DNA of 64,000 bases from Nemophila menziesii (Eukaryota > Streptophyta > Magnoliopsida > Boraginales > Hydrophyllaceae): positions 31,758,233-31,822,232 of the forward strand of contig JARWIR010000002.1 of assembly GCA_029959085.1 (NCBI GenBank), read 5' to 3'. Position 1 is the stretch's first letter, and each line of letters starts with the position of its first letter. Positions 10,452 to 22,185 of this stretch are shown piece after piece. The notes under the pieces are model-generated. The model saw nothing but the letters and a program-made list of their open reading frames with translations, made no database searches and was not told where the DNA came from. The translations under genes were made by a program, and so were the position numbers.

Positions 10452-11972
10452 TGATGTCTCCCCATTTGTGATGATTTAATCTTAGTTGGAGACATCATTT
10501 TAGGTGTTTTAGGAAAGTCTATACTCCATTTTTATATATATTATTGTATTTTCTTATTTCTTGTCTTGATTTGATGATCTATATTTTTAGAGCATATTTA
10601 ATTTAATTGTTTGTTAATTGTGAAGCTTTAAAGATATATGGTAATTAATTAGATGCCAAATCAATTCTAAGAGATAAAGGAAAGAAGATATGGATGGAAA
10701 TTGGAGAAAGAAGGAAAAGATAAGTATGGAAAGATAAAGTTGCCAAATAAATCTGAATTTCAGCAGCTACGTCCATTAAAGTGATCATAACTCAAGATTG
10801 GCTAGGAATTCGGAAGAATAGTCTTAAGAAAAGTTATAGACATTTTCGAGACAATTAGTGTCGATATAAAGAACGCATCATTCGGAGCTATATTGAAGGA
10901 GTTATGGCCAAAACAAAACAACAATAATTTATTACCTTTTCTATATTTTAGGGTTACGAATTAGAGTTGGACTAGAAGTCCAATTACTTGTCTTCCACTC
11001 CAAGAAAATATTCTAGGGCTTCCTAAACCCCTATAAATACACCCTTTAACATTTGTAAGCATATCCTTACTCAGTCCTCAACCTTATATTAATTCTTAGT
11101 CATTCAAGAGAGCAAGATGACAATCATGTATCTTTATTTTAGTTTATTTCCTTCAGGTATGAACTAATTTTCCCATAGCTTGGGTTTTGCAAATGTATAA
11201 TCTATGAATTCTATTTTCTTATATCTATGTTTCTTTGGGAGAATTGTTTTAAATTATTTCTAGCTGCTTAACCATATATTTGTTTTATGTGCTTTGATTT
11301 ATTGTCTGTCTTAAACCTAGTCGATTTAGGGCTTTGCTAATAGTAGTTAGATGATCACCCAGAAGGGGTGTCTAATTATTGAAACACCACATAAGCGTCT
11401 AGTGTGCGGTAGTGATCCTGAAGGGCTTTCCTAACTAGATAGTCATTAAGGTTTAATTTAACCACCGATCATCATTAGAAGGCCAGTCTCATTTAGGAAT
11501 CTAGTGGCGTAGGAGCACCCTATATATGTCCCCTCGTGATTGTGAGGTCGCCACCCTAGTCCACCCTTAAGAAGGTAGGGAGGAATTTAGAATCCTGACT
11601 ACTTATCTAAGAGCTATATTATCACCCTTATTAACTAGTAGAAAAAATAGAAGGATTGGTGCATGCGAGCAAAACCTAAGCTATATTTTCTCATCTTATT
11701 CTCTCATATATATTTTATTGTCTTTTAATTTATTAGTTAATAGTTGATCTCTCTATCAATCATATTTATTTCCTGTCTTTTTAATTATTAATTGCTACTC
11801 TGATTTATTTACCCATCTGTTAACACATGTAAGTCCCTGAGGAACGAATCTTCTTATTATTAAAACTTGCATACATCTGGTAATAGTTGCAGTACCATGT
11901 TAAGTCTAGGGTATTTGTGCATCATTTATCCATCTTATATTCTATTATTTTATCACACCCTAGGCGACACCA
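10452..11972 (+). repeat. Gypsy LTR shared between two internal regions
   Basis: Begins TGATGTCTCC and ends GACACCA, just before a primer-binding site. It carries a perfect 10-bp inverted repeat at its 5' end (TGATGTCTCC at 10452-10461, GGAGACATCA at 10488-10497) and the family GTGCGGTAGTGATCC block near 11404. It follows the 3' noncoding region of the element starting at 4332 and precedes the gag of a second copy, so it acts as 3' LTR of one and 5' LTR of the other. Confidence 0.8.
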
Positions 11973-11978
11973 AGTTTT

Positions 11979-11995
11979 TGGCGCCCCTGCCGGGG
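11979..11995 (+). other. Primer-binding site, tRNA-Asp type
   Basis: TGGCGCCCCTGCCGGGG is complementary, with two mismatches, to the 3' end of plant tRNA-Asp(GTC), the usual primer for Athila/Tat-type gypsy elements. It lies 6 bases after the LTR end. A more diverged site is on the minus strand at 46508-46524. Confidence 0.85.
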
Positions 11996-12192
11996 ACTTG
12001 TGTTTCGTTAGCGTGTGGGTTATTTAATTCTAGTAGTAGTAGTTTTTAGTTATTTTAATTTTTATTTTTTCCAGTTTTACGCTTTTGGTTTGTTTTAGTC
12101 TCTTTCAGGATTACAGTGCATGCTTGCGGAACCCGATAGGTGTTTCACAGCTTATAACAAACGCTTGAGTGAAGAGAGCGTGATGAAGAGCG

Positions 12193-14042
12193 ATGGCAGA
12201 AGAGCAACAACACGGCGTAGATCCTCCGCTTGGTCCTTTAGAACATATACCACAACCACCACAAGACAATAACAGAAACAACAACTGAATTGAACAAGAT
12301 CTCCCCAGCTTGAGAGCACCTTTTCAAGTTCAACCATTAGGTTATCGTCCTCCAGAGATCCAGAATATCAAATTTCAGGCCCAATCCGGGTATGCTCAGT
12401 CAATTCTAGAATCTTGGATTGTATAGTGGTGCAGCAACACAAGATCCGGTATGAGCGATTCAGAAATTCATGCAGATTTGTGATGCCTATGTTACTCCAG
12501 GCATTACACGTGAGCAACTGTATTGTCACATGTTTTCGTTCTTTCAGACCGGCAAAGCTGGTGATTGGCTAGATAGACAACCACCAGGTACAATTACTAC
12601 TTGGACAGAACTTCAAGCCGCATTCTTTAACTGTTTTTATCCGAAGAGAATGAGACTCAAAGATCAGAGCAAGCTAGCTAAGTTTTTCCAAGAGAATGGA
12701 GAAGAAGTAGGAGACGGATGGACAACGTTTCAATAGAAGTTAGCTAGATGTTCACTCCATGGTTATACCCCGTCTCTACAGTTAGCAATATTCTATCAAT
12801 TTATCAATGCCGAAAGTAGACTGAGGGTAGATAATCTTGGAAAGGGAGGTTTTGTGTCCATGGATCCTACAGAAGCCGCCGAAGGCCTGGAACGTATAAT
12901 AGAAACAGAAAGGAGTTGGCCACTTTCGCGAGCTCCTGTTACAAACACCAGAGGTACGCTTCGACTAGATGCAGATACTGCGAACTCATCTCAGTTTACC
13001 GCATCAGAGAATCAAATCAAAGAAATTAAGCTTGAGATGCAGAAAAATTTAGCCGCAACAAATGTAGCGCAAGAGGCACAAGGTTGTCCAAAGTGTGAGG
13101 TACTGAATCATACATGGGAAGAGTGTGAAGGAAATCCAGCATCTGTTTATTTCATATCCAACTGAGAAAATTATCAATTTGGTATCAGGAATCATCCAGG
13201 TATGCAGTATTCAAATCCACAGGGGGCGCTAATCCAGGTCATTATCAACCTCGTCCTCAGAATAACTCTTTCCAACCAAGAGGTCAAGCTCCATATCTGG
13301 GAAATCAGAATTGTAATCGACCTGCTCCTCCACAACAACTTGCTAACGATGCATATACCGATACTTTAGCTCAGAAGGCTTTACCACAATATCCTCAAGA
13401 GGGAGTTGTGGGTGATAAACAATTGAAAGATTTTATGGATCTGATGACAACTAATATGCATTCGCAGAACGAGAAGTTAAGAGAACAAGAAGCTTCAGTT
13501 CAGATATTAGGTACGCAAGTAGAACAAATGAATAAAGTTTTTACTAATATTGTGGAAGCGAAAGAATTGAAAGCTATCAAAGAAGGTGATGCCAATGTTG
13601 GGTTCGAAGCTTGCAAGGCTATTTGCCTTGAGATTGAAGAGAATAAAGAATTCCCACATGCTGCAGAAATTGCCGTAGAAGTTCCTAAAACTGAAGAAGA
13701 ACCAACCAAGTCTAGCCTCGAAGACTCTGACTGTTCTGAAAGATTCAGACAAGAAATCCGAATTTATACAGCTTCTGAGAGATATGAAAGAAGAGATTAG
13801 ATCGGTTATGGAGTTACAAGTTGCTAGAGCTAAAGAGAAAGAGGAAGAAGCCTCAAAAGAGCTGACAGATGAAGTTGCACCTGCCGTGCAAGAAAAGAAA
13901 GAAGAAGAGAAGGTGGATTCGCCACCAGTTGTCCAAACAATATCACCAATTATTCCTAATACAAATCCGAAGGTAGACATTGAACTCAAGACATTTGTAG
14001 AGGCGTATACCCAGAAAATATCAACGCCCAAATGCTTGAGAA
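12193..14042 (+). pseudogene. Gypsy gag polyprotein, second copy (broken)
   Basis: The best start is the ATG at 12193, about 200 bases after the primer site (MAEEQQHG). The capsid core is at 12470-12850: QICDAYVTPGITREQL, WTELQAAFFNCFYPKRMRLKDQ, TTFQ, LHGYTPSLQL. A zinc knuckle CPKCEVLNHTWEEC follows at about 13087-13128, with C-X2-C-X4-H-X4-C intact. A long Glu/Lys-rich C-terminal part (13408-14040) is probably coiled coil. Stops at about 12284, 12428, 12734 and 13163 and a frameshift near 13230 break it. Protease and everything after it are missing because the sequence jumps into an LTR at 14043. Confidence 0.85.
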
Positions 14043-14603
14043 TAAGCGTCTAGTGTGCGGTAGTGATCCTGACGGGCTTGCCTAATTAGATAGTCATTAG
14101 GGTTTGATTTAACCACCGATCATCATTAGAAGGCTAGTCTCATTTAGGAACCTAGTGGCGTAGGAGCACCCTATTTAAGTCCCCTCGTGATTGTGAGGTC
14201 GCCACCCTAGTCCACCCTGACGGAGGTAGGGAGGAATTTAGAATCCTGACTAGTTATCTAAGATCTATTATCACCCTTATTAACTAGTAGAAGAAATAGA
14301 ATGCGAGCAAAACCCAGGCTATATTTTCTCATCTTATTCTCTCATATTTATTTTATTGTCTTTTAATTTATTTAGTTAATCGTTAATCTCTCAATAAATC
14401 ATATTTATTTCCTTTCTTTTTAATTATTAATTGCTACTATGATTTATTTACCCATCTGTTAACACATTTAAGTCCCTGAGGAACGAATCTTCTTATCATT
14501 AAAACTTGCATACGACCTGTAATTCTTATCATTAAGTCTAGGGATTTGTGCATCGTTTATCCATATTTTATTCTATTATTTTATCACACCCTAGGCGACA
14601 CCA
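14043..14603 (+). repeat. Partial gypsy LTR (3' part only)
   Basis: Nearly the same as 11392-11972, from ATAAGCGTCTAGTGTGCGGT to GGCGACACCA. The first roughly 940 bases of the LTR are absent and the fragment abuts gag directly, so an internal deletion or recombination fused gag to the middle of the LTR. Confidence 0.85.
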
Positions 14604-15194
14604 ATAGCGCAGCTTCCCGGGTGCACTGCGAGACTCTAACATCACCACAGTCTTTATATAATTTTCAATACGATACCCAATGTCAAGGAGGATTCGCAGT
14701 ATACCGCAACTCCCATCTGGTATACCGCATGCACAAATTGTATCAAGCATCGCGACTACGGTCAGCATGGTACAAGAAGACAAGGCTGCAGTACACCATA
14801 TGAACAACGCGATGCACCGCAGAAGCACGCGTAGCATCTCTGTAAAGGGGGTCTAGCTCATATTAACATCAAATCCTTAAGTCTTCTTCTTAAGACACCC
14901 AAACTCCATTAATGCTTCAACCAAACCTTCACCACATATCCAATCACTACAAAAACACCATAGAGTCCCATCCAAATTCACCTTTCTACTCCAAGAAACA
15001 AATTTTCACCACTTGAATCATTCCCAAACATTTAGAAATTAAGATTTAAATCCAAAAACCTATTCCTAAATTCCTTAAAATCTTTTTACCTAGGCAAGAT
15101 TCCATCATACCCACTTTACTAAAAAAAGATCCATATACCATTCCTAACCCAAATAACGCCTTATCTACCCAAAATCAAGGGGTAATTTCAAGAG
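14604..15194. other. Unassigned sequence after LTR
   Basis: 14604-14840 is GC-richer than its surroundings, with recurring TACCGCA and GCACCGC words. A similar-looking stretch lies at 38636-38900. Where a primer site would be expected after the LTR there is none. 14841-15194 is C- and A-rich with no open frame. Confidence 0.35.
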
Positions 15195-15554
15195 TTGTGT
15201 AACTTGACTTGGAGGCCAGTTGTGATGATTAGAACAAAGACACTAGCAAGTGCTTGGAAGATTGCAAAGAATCAAGAGAGAGAACGGGTTGAAACGAGAA
15301 AAACTATTAAGAGCCGTGTGAATTCAAGGAAGAAGAGAAAGGGTAATTTGAGTAAAGTGATACGAAAAGAACAGGTGATATTGAGTTTGAGTTCTCAAGA
15401 GAAATCAACTACGATTTTGGAACCTAGAATGCCACAACCTATTCAAGTCAAGATCACGATACCCGTGATAAGAGAAGCTTCCAAGAACTTATTAGCTATC
15501 ATCAAGGAAAAGATGCCAAAATTGACCCTTGCACATGAGAGAGTATTTAAATGA
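15195..15554 (+). CDS. Hypothetical basic ORF, 119 residues
   Basis: An open frame rich in Lys, Arg, Glu and Ser, with a run like ERERVETRKTIKSRVNSRKKRKG around residues 34-56. No family recognised. It lies between two gypsy LTR fragments and is followed by a stop and further interrupted sequence, so it is more likely a retroelement linker region (the gag C-terminal parts nearby are also Lys/Glu-rich) than a gene. Confidence 0.2.
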   Translation: MCNLTWRPVVMIRTKTLASAWKIAKNQERERVETRKTIKSRVNSRKKRKGNLSKVIRKEQVILSLSSQEKSTTILEPRMPQPIQVKITIPVIREASKNLLAIIKEKMPKLTLAHERVFK

Positions 15555-15849
15555 GGAGTTAGAGATGGTGAGTATAGAAGATTTATAGATTGGGTGACCG
15601 ATTCAGATGGACCACGTTCATGATAAGAAAACTGAGATTATGTAATAAGTTAGAATCCGAGCTCTATATAGGCCTCTTTAGCCAAGATTTGAGGAAACTG
15701 TCCTAGTTAGAGAGGATTTGATTCTATTCACAGTTGAAGATATTCATAGCCACTTCAACTTCAAAGAAGTAGTAAGACCATTCAATTATCAAAAAGCGAT
15801 GAAGAATATAGATGCTTTTGATTGGGAGTCACTATACATCCCATACAAT
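15555..15849. other. Unassigned, interrupted coding-like sequence
   Basis: Contains several stops in every frame. It reads partly like hydrophilic retroelement protein, but no motif allows assignment. Confidence 0.3.
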
Positions 15850-16561
15850 GTTTTAAACCTTTGTATATAATAAATTAAGTGTATAAAAGGGTTACAAATT
15901 CATTATTATCAAGTCACAAGCCTGGAGGAGATAACATGTAAGTTGGAGCCCTATTGTACCAATTCTACACAATTCCATCTTCAAGTATTAGGATAAATTG
16001 TATTAGTTTCTTGTCTTAAACATGATTTCTATCTTCTTACTAGTTACTTTATTTCTAAATTCCTTATAGCTTGAGATGCTTTATGTATAAACCTTGAATG
16101 ACTTTTGATTTGTTTTTCTATTTGGGATATTTTAGTTTAATCAAATTGGGTCTTTTATTTTGTTTCATATGAATTGAGTTAAGTTATGCTTTCTATATCT
16201 TGATGAATTATAGATTGACCGAAGTACCTAAATTGTCACCCTGGCTGGGAATTTAGGAACATAATTGGTTCATATTCGTCCGGTGTGCGGTAGTTATCCT
16301 GATGGATTTTTCTATCTAGATAATCACATAGATTAAGTACTTGTAGCGCCAAGTTTTGCGTACAATAATCTCTCCCGAGGACTCTATTAATAGTTGGGTG
16401 TCCTTATAAGCTACATTGGAGGGAATTAGAAGGATGTTGGAATCCCAATTAACAAATAATTACCCAAAATCTACCCTTAGCACTAGAAACAATCATTGTC
16501 ATGATGGGTGATTACTTCCAACTTGAGATATATTGTCACCTCTATTCTTCATAGTTTATTT
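15850..16561 (+). repeat. Gypsy LTR fragment
   Basis: Aligns with 4885-5590 of the first LTR: TTTATGAAAGGGTT-like start, CATTATTATCAAGTCA, the GTGCGGTAGTTATCC block near 16276, and TAGAAGGATGTTGGAATCC. Both ends are truncated; it stops at TTTATTTAGGACATC near 16561. Confidence 0.75.
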
Positions 16562-17849
16562 AGGACATCAATACCTATCGAGAACGGTGCCTTCCAAAAA
16601 TACTTCTAGAATATCCTAACTAGAGATTAAGGCGCCAAGACTGAAGTCTCTAGTGGAGGTGTCTAGTGGAGGTGTCAAGCTCGTAGGTTTAAAAAAAAGT
16701 GATGAGCCCTGAAGTACCAGTAGTTCTTCCAATTTCTACAACTCGGGTAGTAAGTGTTTCTCAGTCCTCGCTCAATGCTCAAAATCTTATTAAATCATCT
16801 CCACTCCCTTTTATCTCTTCATTGCAAGCCATTAGATTTGTGGAAGAGGATGAGGCTCTGATGCAGAAGGCTACTCTCACAGTGATCCTTGTCCCATATT
16901 TATACAAAAGTAACTACTTTGATCCAAGAAAATAGCGATGGAAAGTTTAGGTTCAAGATTTGGCTGACAAGCTACAGTCAACCCAGTATTTATTGTACAT
17001 ATCAGGCTCAACTTTTGCATGCTTCTAAAGTAGCATAAAAAGCTTAGAAAAAATCATGAAAATTCCAAAATAAGATTGGAACTCTCCGTTAGTTAAGGCA
17101 AAATTGAATGCAATCAAGGAATATAAAGATTTAGTTCCTTTTAACACCGATATGATTGAGGGTTGTGTGTCTTCGTGGATGTATGTTTAGACAAGGGATT
17201 TGTAGATTGTATGCATTATATTCGCAGGGAGATCCTAGACTTTGTTGATTCTATTGACGTGGACTATTTCCCTATGCCAGATTCCCCACTTTATACTGTT
17301 TTTTGTACCAATTTATCTTGGCATCCAAATGAAATCCTTTTTGAGTTTATTTCCATATTTCTCTTTATGTTGTTTTCTAACATTTGGATTTACCTGATAG
17401 AAAAAGGTTTGTGTTTATGATGTTGTTTTCGAAGGCATTGTTGGGGCATCGGATGCTTCGGAGGACGCATATATTCAGCTAGGTGTTTGACTGATTGTTT
17501 TATAGCATTTTTCTATTTGAACTTAACCCTATCGAACAATGTATTAACAATAACTTGTGACCTGTAGGCTTTTATAAACCTTCTCTTTTTCTTTATATTA
17601 GGACGGCCTTTAGGTCTTCCTTGGATCTTAGTTTGGGTTATTTGCCCCTTTCCTTCCACGTGTGCCTACTTATTTCAATTATATTGCTTTTATATATATA
17701 TATATATATATATATTGGTCTCACCCATTGTATGCCCATGCCAATTTGTTTTCTTGTACGTTTTATTGATAACAGGTAGCGTGCATGGGTTTTTCCTTGT
17801 TCCTGAGTAATTTTTGTATCCAGAGGTGTGATGAAATAATCTAACAATC
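16562..17849. other. Unassigned region with two small open frames
   Basis: Open frames at 16699-16935 and 17163-17420 (+) have no recognised motif. A tandem TCTAGTGGAGGTG duplication lies near 16652-16674 and a (TA)n run of about 24 bases near 17692-17715. Possibly remains of a gag-like gene, since 17090-17300 has alternating hydrophilic and aromatic segments, but I cannot support a family. Confidence 0.3.
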
Positions 17850-19352
17850 GAAAACTATAGAGATCACTCTCTGCAAGGGTGCGGGTCATTTGCAAGTAAT
17901 AAGTAAGACTATCGTGTTATTAGGAAAAGTAGATGGAATTAGGTGTGGTTACTAAAAGACAAAATATAAAAGATAATTTTGTTTAGTTTTTCAATTAAAA
18001 ACTAAGATGCGATAAAAGTGAACTAAACTATAATTAAACTAATAATGCAAATAAACTATCAAAGATATAAAGATGAGAAGTATAACTCAACTTTTCAAGT
18101 GATCCCCTATCATATTAAGTCAATGATTCTTATTATAAGGGAGAATTGGGAAGTTATGCTAATAGAGATTCTAACTTCCCTCTAACTCCCTTCTGGGTAG
18201 CTTAGAAACCTACTTAATACTACTAGATGCCTCTTTCAAGTGAAATCTACATGATGATCGATGATAAAGGTAATTACCCTATACAATTATATGGCTAGTC
18301 AAGCCCATCAGGATCACTAACGTACACCAGACCAGACGTATATGAATTAGTTCTATTTCCAAACCCCCCATGAGGGCAATAGTCTTAGGCACTAAGGACG
18401 ATCTATATTTGATCAAGATATAGAAAGATAAATAATTCAACTCATATACATCAATAAGAAAATACACAATTCATTTAAACATCAATTGCATCCAAATAAC
18501 ATAGATAATCATCAAAACAGTATTCAAGGTTCATACATAATGCAAACTCAAGCTAAAATTGAACTATTTCATAATAAAATCAATAAGATCAAAGGATAAA
18601 AGTAATAGAATCATGTTTAGGACAAGAAACTAATTCTAATTACTTTAAGAATGATGATGGCATGGTGTAGAATTCTTGCACTAGGCCTCCAACTTCTATC
18701 TTCTCTTCTCCCATATGCTTCTCCTCTCCTAGGCATGTAAAACCTGATGTGGAATGAACGCTCACCCTTTATAATTTGTATTTGTAGATAGAATTAGGGA
18801 CTAACACGTTTTTGGTGTTATATGGGGCCCTTTTAGATGGACGAAGTCAACACAAAAACGTTTTCAAGGAAGAATATACTAGTTTTAGACACAACATATG
18901 TGACTTCAATAACTCTTTCATTTAACCCCAAATCATAACATGTCACATCTCACATTTAACTGACTTCAAGTGCGACCATGAAACCAAAGGGTTCCCTCAG
19001 AATGTTCCTCAATTGCACATGGTGACTCTCTTAATTTGATTCCATGTTTTGCTGGTAAATGCTCTAGCTTTCCGAAAGTGGATTTTTGGTCTTTTAACGC
19101 CTTGATTTAGGTTTGACCTTCCTTTATCAAATTCTTATATTTGTCGCGAGATCTATTATAATCCAAGTACCTAGAAGTTACTCACGTAACACTGATTTGA
19201 CACACAAATAGCTCTAAACGTCATAAATATCCAAAAGAAAAAAGAAATGTGAATATATCTAAATATAGGGAACAATCCCTCTAATAAGTCCAAATAACCA
19301 ATAAAAAGATGTCTCATGTTATGAGTAATCTATCACGCAAAAGGATACATCA
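17850..19352 (-). repeat. Gypsy 3' LTR, minus orientation
   Basis: Read on the minus strand it begins TGATGTATCC at 19352 and contains the family TTAGTGATCCTGATGGGCTT block near 18300. It ends near a CCCGCACCCTTGCAGAGAGTG region around 17870. The left end is approximate. The adjoining 19353-19387 has a polypurine-like tract and a hairpin, so this is the 3' LTR of a minus-strand element. Confidence 0.75.
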
Positions 19353-21250
19353 AGACCCTGACACTAAGTTTTGTCGTCCAGACAAAATAAGAAGTAAACT
19401 AGGGACCTAAGTCAATAAATATGGGAAAGAAGGAGTAAATAAATAACTAAGAAAAGTATTATATAATAATATCTGCAAACTAAATCGCACATACACTTAT
19501 CATACAAACAATCAACTCGTTATCAGTTCAGGATCAAAATTAGCTTCACTATGCAAGAAGGATAGGGTTTTTACTTAGTCTGATATGGTGGAAATAGGTT
19601 GTCCTCGACCCTAACATAATATCCAATGGTACACTCAATTACTCCATATTAATTAATAATTCATTAACACGTTACTAAGAATCCTAAGGTCTTAAGGTTA
19701 TCATGTAGGCTTAGGGACGATATGATAAGTATCTGGATAGTTTGAAGTGATCTTTTGGCTCTCTCCTCACTAGCCACCAACGAATCTCCCTAGAGTTTGA
19801 GTCTACTCTCAGATTTGTTCTCAATCAACCCTCTTGATACAAAAAAGCATCCCCAATAATACCAATATCAATTCGTGATGATTACATAACAATTCCTCTT
19901 TACTGGTTCTTTTATGTTCTCCTTTTTTATGTGAAACTGTATGCTACTTATTTTCTTGTTTTTATTTTATTTTTCTCAATATTTTTTTTAATAAAGCCCG
20001 ACAAAGGGTTTAAGATAAGCGCATCATAAACACAGCGAATACAAAAACTAACCCCACCCAATATGTTTTCCATAATCAAACCCACCAACCCGAGCTCAGG
20101 ACCAAAGGACGACTTGTGTTAAGGTGTTACAATTTGAGTGCGCGTCATATGGAAAAATCCAAAAATCTGAAGGGAATGGCTTATAATGTGGCTACAAATA
20201 AAATTCTATAGTTTAGAAGGGGCTAAGAATGATATATTATTTAAATTTGGTCAGCAAGCTAAAAGGGAAAGAGGGGCTTATCAAATGAATGCCTAAATCA
20301 TTTACCTAACTACGTGGTTTTGTTACTTTCTCACCTCTAGTACATTCATTAAGTGGGTTTGTAAGTAGCTTGGATCTCACTCTCTACACACCACTTATTC
20401 TCCCTAAGTTCAAACGTACTTGTACGCATTGCTTACTAATACATTCTATCTTTTATGGTGTGTTTTCATGTTCATACTTTAAGCACGTTATGAATTAGTT
20501 CAAATACATATAACTTATATATCATTAACTTGCTAAATTTATGCTTTTGGGGGACATTTTCCCCATTCTACACCTAATTCCTTATAGTATACACTAAAAT
20601 ATTTTTTAAATTATTTTAGGTTTTTATTAAAGAAAGTGAAAACACATAAAATTGGAAAGAGGACAACAAATCCCCCACCACCAACTCAAAGTGAGTCGTG
20701 TCCTCATGACTCAAAAAAATAAAAATATAAAAATGCACAACTAAAGAAATAAGATACAAATAATGATGTTAAATGTTGAGAAGAAAACGTACTCTTTTTG
20801 CTTGAAAACAAAAAACAAACTAGACACCTCTACACTACAAAGGTCAAGAAAACACTTGAAGCATGACATTGTGTCCAAGCACGAAAGGTGTTTGAAAACA
20901 CCAAGTGCCTAAATCATGATATGTTCCTGAAGTACATAGAGCATCTAAATATGATTTTTTTTTCAAAGATTGAGAAGTATTTGAAGTTCAATAGGTCCTG
21001 AAGAACGTAATTTATTTAAAAGCACAAGAGACAAGTGTTTGAATTATAAGAGGATACTCGAAATAATTGTTGCCATAATCAATATCATAATGAGGAGGAT
21101 GTGATGTTTGTGCATTGTACTCTTTTTCCTTCACTAAGGTTTTTTTTCCATTGGATTTTTCCTTGTGAAGTTTTAGTGAGGCATGCCAAATATTCATTGT
21201 CGAAATAAGTATATACTCTTTTTATCGATCAAGAAAAGAATATTATTAAC
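19353..21250 (-). other. Gypsy 3' noncoding region, minus orientation
   Basis: Shares blocks in order with 26147-27600 and 30456-31620: AGTGAGCTTTTGGCTCTCTCC (in variant form), CATGATTACATAACA-type sequence, TTTAAGCACG, and a GAGTCGTGTCC...ATGACTCAAAAA block near 20693. No open frame. Such long noncoding stretches between pol and the 3' LTR are typical of Tat/Athila-type gypsy elements. The coding region to the right is gone. Confidence 0.65.
19369..19387. repeat. Stem-loop near gypsy polypurine tract
   Basis: TTTTGTC / GACAAAA pair perfectly around a 5-base loop, 16 bases from the LTR. The homologous stem at 26164-26182 has a C-G outer pair where this one has T-A. Confidence 0.7.
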
Positions 21251-21484
21251 ACTCAATACCCTCAAGTGAAAACCCAGAGGATTTAATTAATTTTTATTAA
21301 CGACGACATCAAGGTACAATCTGCAAGTATCTAACAAGGATTAGTGATATTAGAAATACAAGAAACAAATTTCCTCTTTATCTTCATCTCCTTTAGTTTA
21401 TAACAAACCTATCAATATTAATTAATACAACGTAAATGTACTAACTTTATTTACAAAATTATATATAAAATACTTATAGAAAAA

Positions 21485-21711
21485 TTGAGCCTCGGTTTGG
21501 GATTGATAATGTTAGAGCTAAAAGTGTTTTTCAACTATAATTTAAATATTTGTAAGAAATATTTTCACATCTAAATCAGTTTAAGTGATTATTTTAATAA
21601 TCACATATCTAGTGTTTTTCTTAAAAATGATTTTAAAGGTCTAAAATATATTTAGGGATCTAAATCACCTCAAATGATTATTTTAAAAAGTAATCCCAAA
21701 TGGGCCCTCAA
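21485..21711. mobile_element. MITE-like element with terminal inverted repeats
   Basis: Left end TTGAGCCTCGGTTTGGGATT at 21485-21504. The reverse complement of the right end (21692-21711) reads TTGAGGGCCCATTTGGGATT; 16 of 20 positions agree. The 227-bp body is AT-rich and noncoding. The GTTTGGGATT core is common in plant hAT- and Harbinger-type MITEs. I found no convincing target duplication, so the superfamily is open. Confidence 0.6.
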
Positions 21712-22185
21712 GCCACTTGTGAACCTTATTTTAGATAATAACTAGAATAAATTACTTATAGTAGCCTAACAGTTTAGAATATTCTTTTATAAATTTTGGT
21801 TAGTTTTTTTTTGAAGGTTTAGCTATAATATGTGTCCCTCTACAACCTCAGAACCAAACAGTTCCCTCTCTTTATTATAAATCTCTTATTTATTTTCATT
21901 TCTTTTTTCTTAGAATAGGAATCCACCATGTAACTTCTTTTTCTCATTCAATTTTTCTTTCTCTTTCAACTTCTCTAATACAGCAGAAACCTACCCATTG
22001 ACTCTTTTCTTAATTTCGTCATTCTTTCACTCCATTCTTTTTATTTTTTTCACAATACAACCCTTATTCCATTAAACCAAAATCAGGAAAAAAATCTATG
22101 GTGGATTTTAAACTTTTACAGGTACAATAAATCATTTTTTATGGTAAGAACTTATCAAATCTGTCATTTTTTACAATTTTTTTGT
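21712..22185. other. No gene recognised
   Basis: T-rich sequence with no open frame and no recognised repeat. Confidence 0.4.

Noticed and set aside
13507..14031. 174-residue minus-strand Ser/Phe-rich frame
   Set aside because: Antisense to the Glu/Lys-rich gag region; Ser/Phe content is the expected complement of Glu/Lys codons.
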